32,234 nucleotides of DNA from Clostridiales bacterium. Its GTDB lineage: Bacteria; Bacillota; Clostridia; Oscillospirales; Acutalibacteraceae. The translations under genes were made by a program, and so were the position numbers. The notes beneath the pieces are model-generated. The model was not told the origin of the DNA. It made no database searches and was given only the letters and a program-made list of their open reading frames with translations. Positions 32,226 through 32,234 of the stretch are shown piece by piece; position 1 is the first letter of the stretch, and each line of letters opens with the position of its first letter. The stretch covers positions 1 to 32,234 of the forward strand of contig DXYG01000026.1 of the NCBI GenBank assembly GCA_019415925.1, in the 5' to 3' direction.

Positions 32226-32234
32226 GAGGACAAA

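Larger units (their letters stand above)
26630..32234 (+). mobile_element. Integrative mobilizable element in guaA, left part
   Basis: Contains the repressor, xis, int, mobC-like, repA-like, mobV and tnpV genes in an order seen in clostridial mobilizable elements. Every gene except the repressor runs rightward. The right end and cargo lie beyond the window. No mating-pair-formation genes are present in this part, so self-transfer cannot be judged. Confidence 0.85.

Overview
The window looks like chromosome of a Gram-positive, spore-forming, starch-degrading gut clostridium, most like Ruminococcus bromii or a close relative in the Oscillospiraceae. That placement is an inference. It rests on a secreted GH13 amylase with a starch-binding module and a C-terminal dockerin (the amylosome architecture), a SpoIIR sporulation protein, AddAB rather than RecBCD, low G+C, and strong Shine-Dalgarno sites with some GTG/TTG starts.

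Layout. 1-2460: end of a surface-polysaccharide locus, with an initiating sugar transferase and a polytopic O-antigen ligase/polymerase-like protein. 2478-15126: a long rightward run of nadE, a LURP-one/Tubby-like protein, an Lrp/AsnC regulator overlapping an aminotransferase, ispE, spoIIR (its Shine-Dalgarno lies in a long hairpin), then addB-addA. 15131-19217: leftward genes. These are the dockerin amylase with its own near-consensus promoter, and pyrB (carrying a fused PyrI-type zinc domain) followed by a DUF308 membrane protein. 19354-19800: tRNA-Leu(CAA) with its promoter, then three tandem ~97-bp repeats that each carry a terminator hairpin, then a fourth terminator. 19893-26629: a purine operon, purC-purF-purB-purA-guaA, covering SAICAR formation, the first committed step, both AMP-branch enzymes and the last GMP step.

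26630-32234 (window end): left part of an integrative mobilizable element inserted directly after the guaA stop codon, a known integration hotspot. It carries an XRE repressor divergent from xis-int, a MobC-like protein, a RepA-like ATPase, a dense inverted-repeat region (candidate oriT or replication origin), a MobV relaxase and TnpV. Its right end and cargo are outside the window. The least explained features are the triplicated terminator repeat after the tRNA, the structured xis leader with its paired operators, and the GTGACG/CGTCAC inverted-repeat cluster upstream of mobV.

All calls come from reading the sequence. No database or folding program was run.
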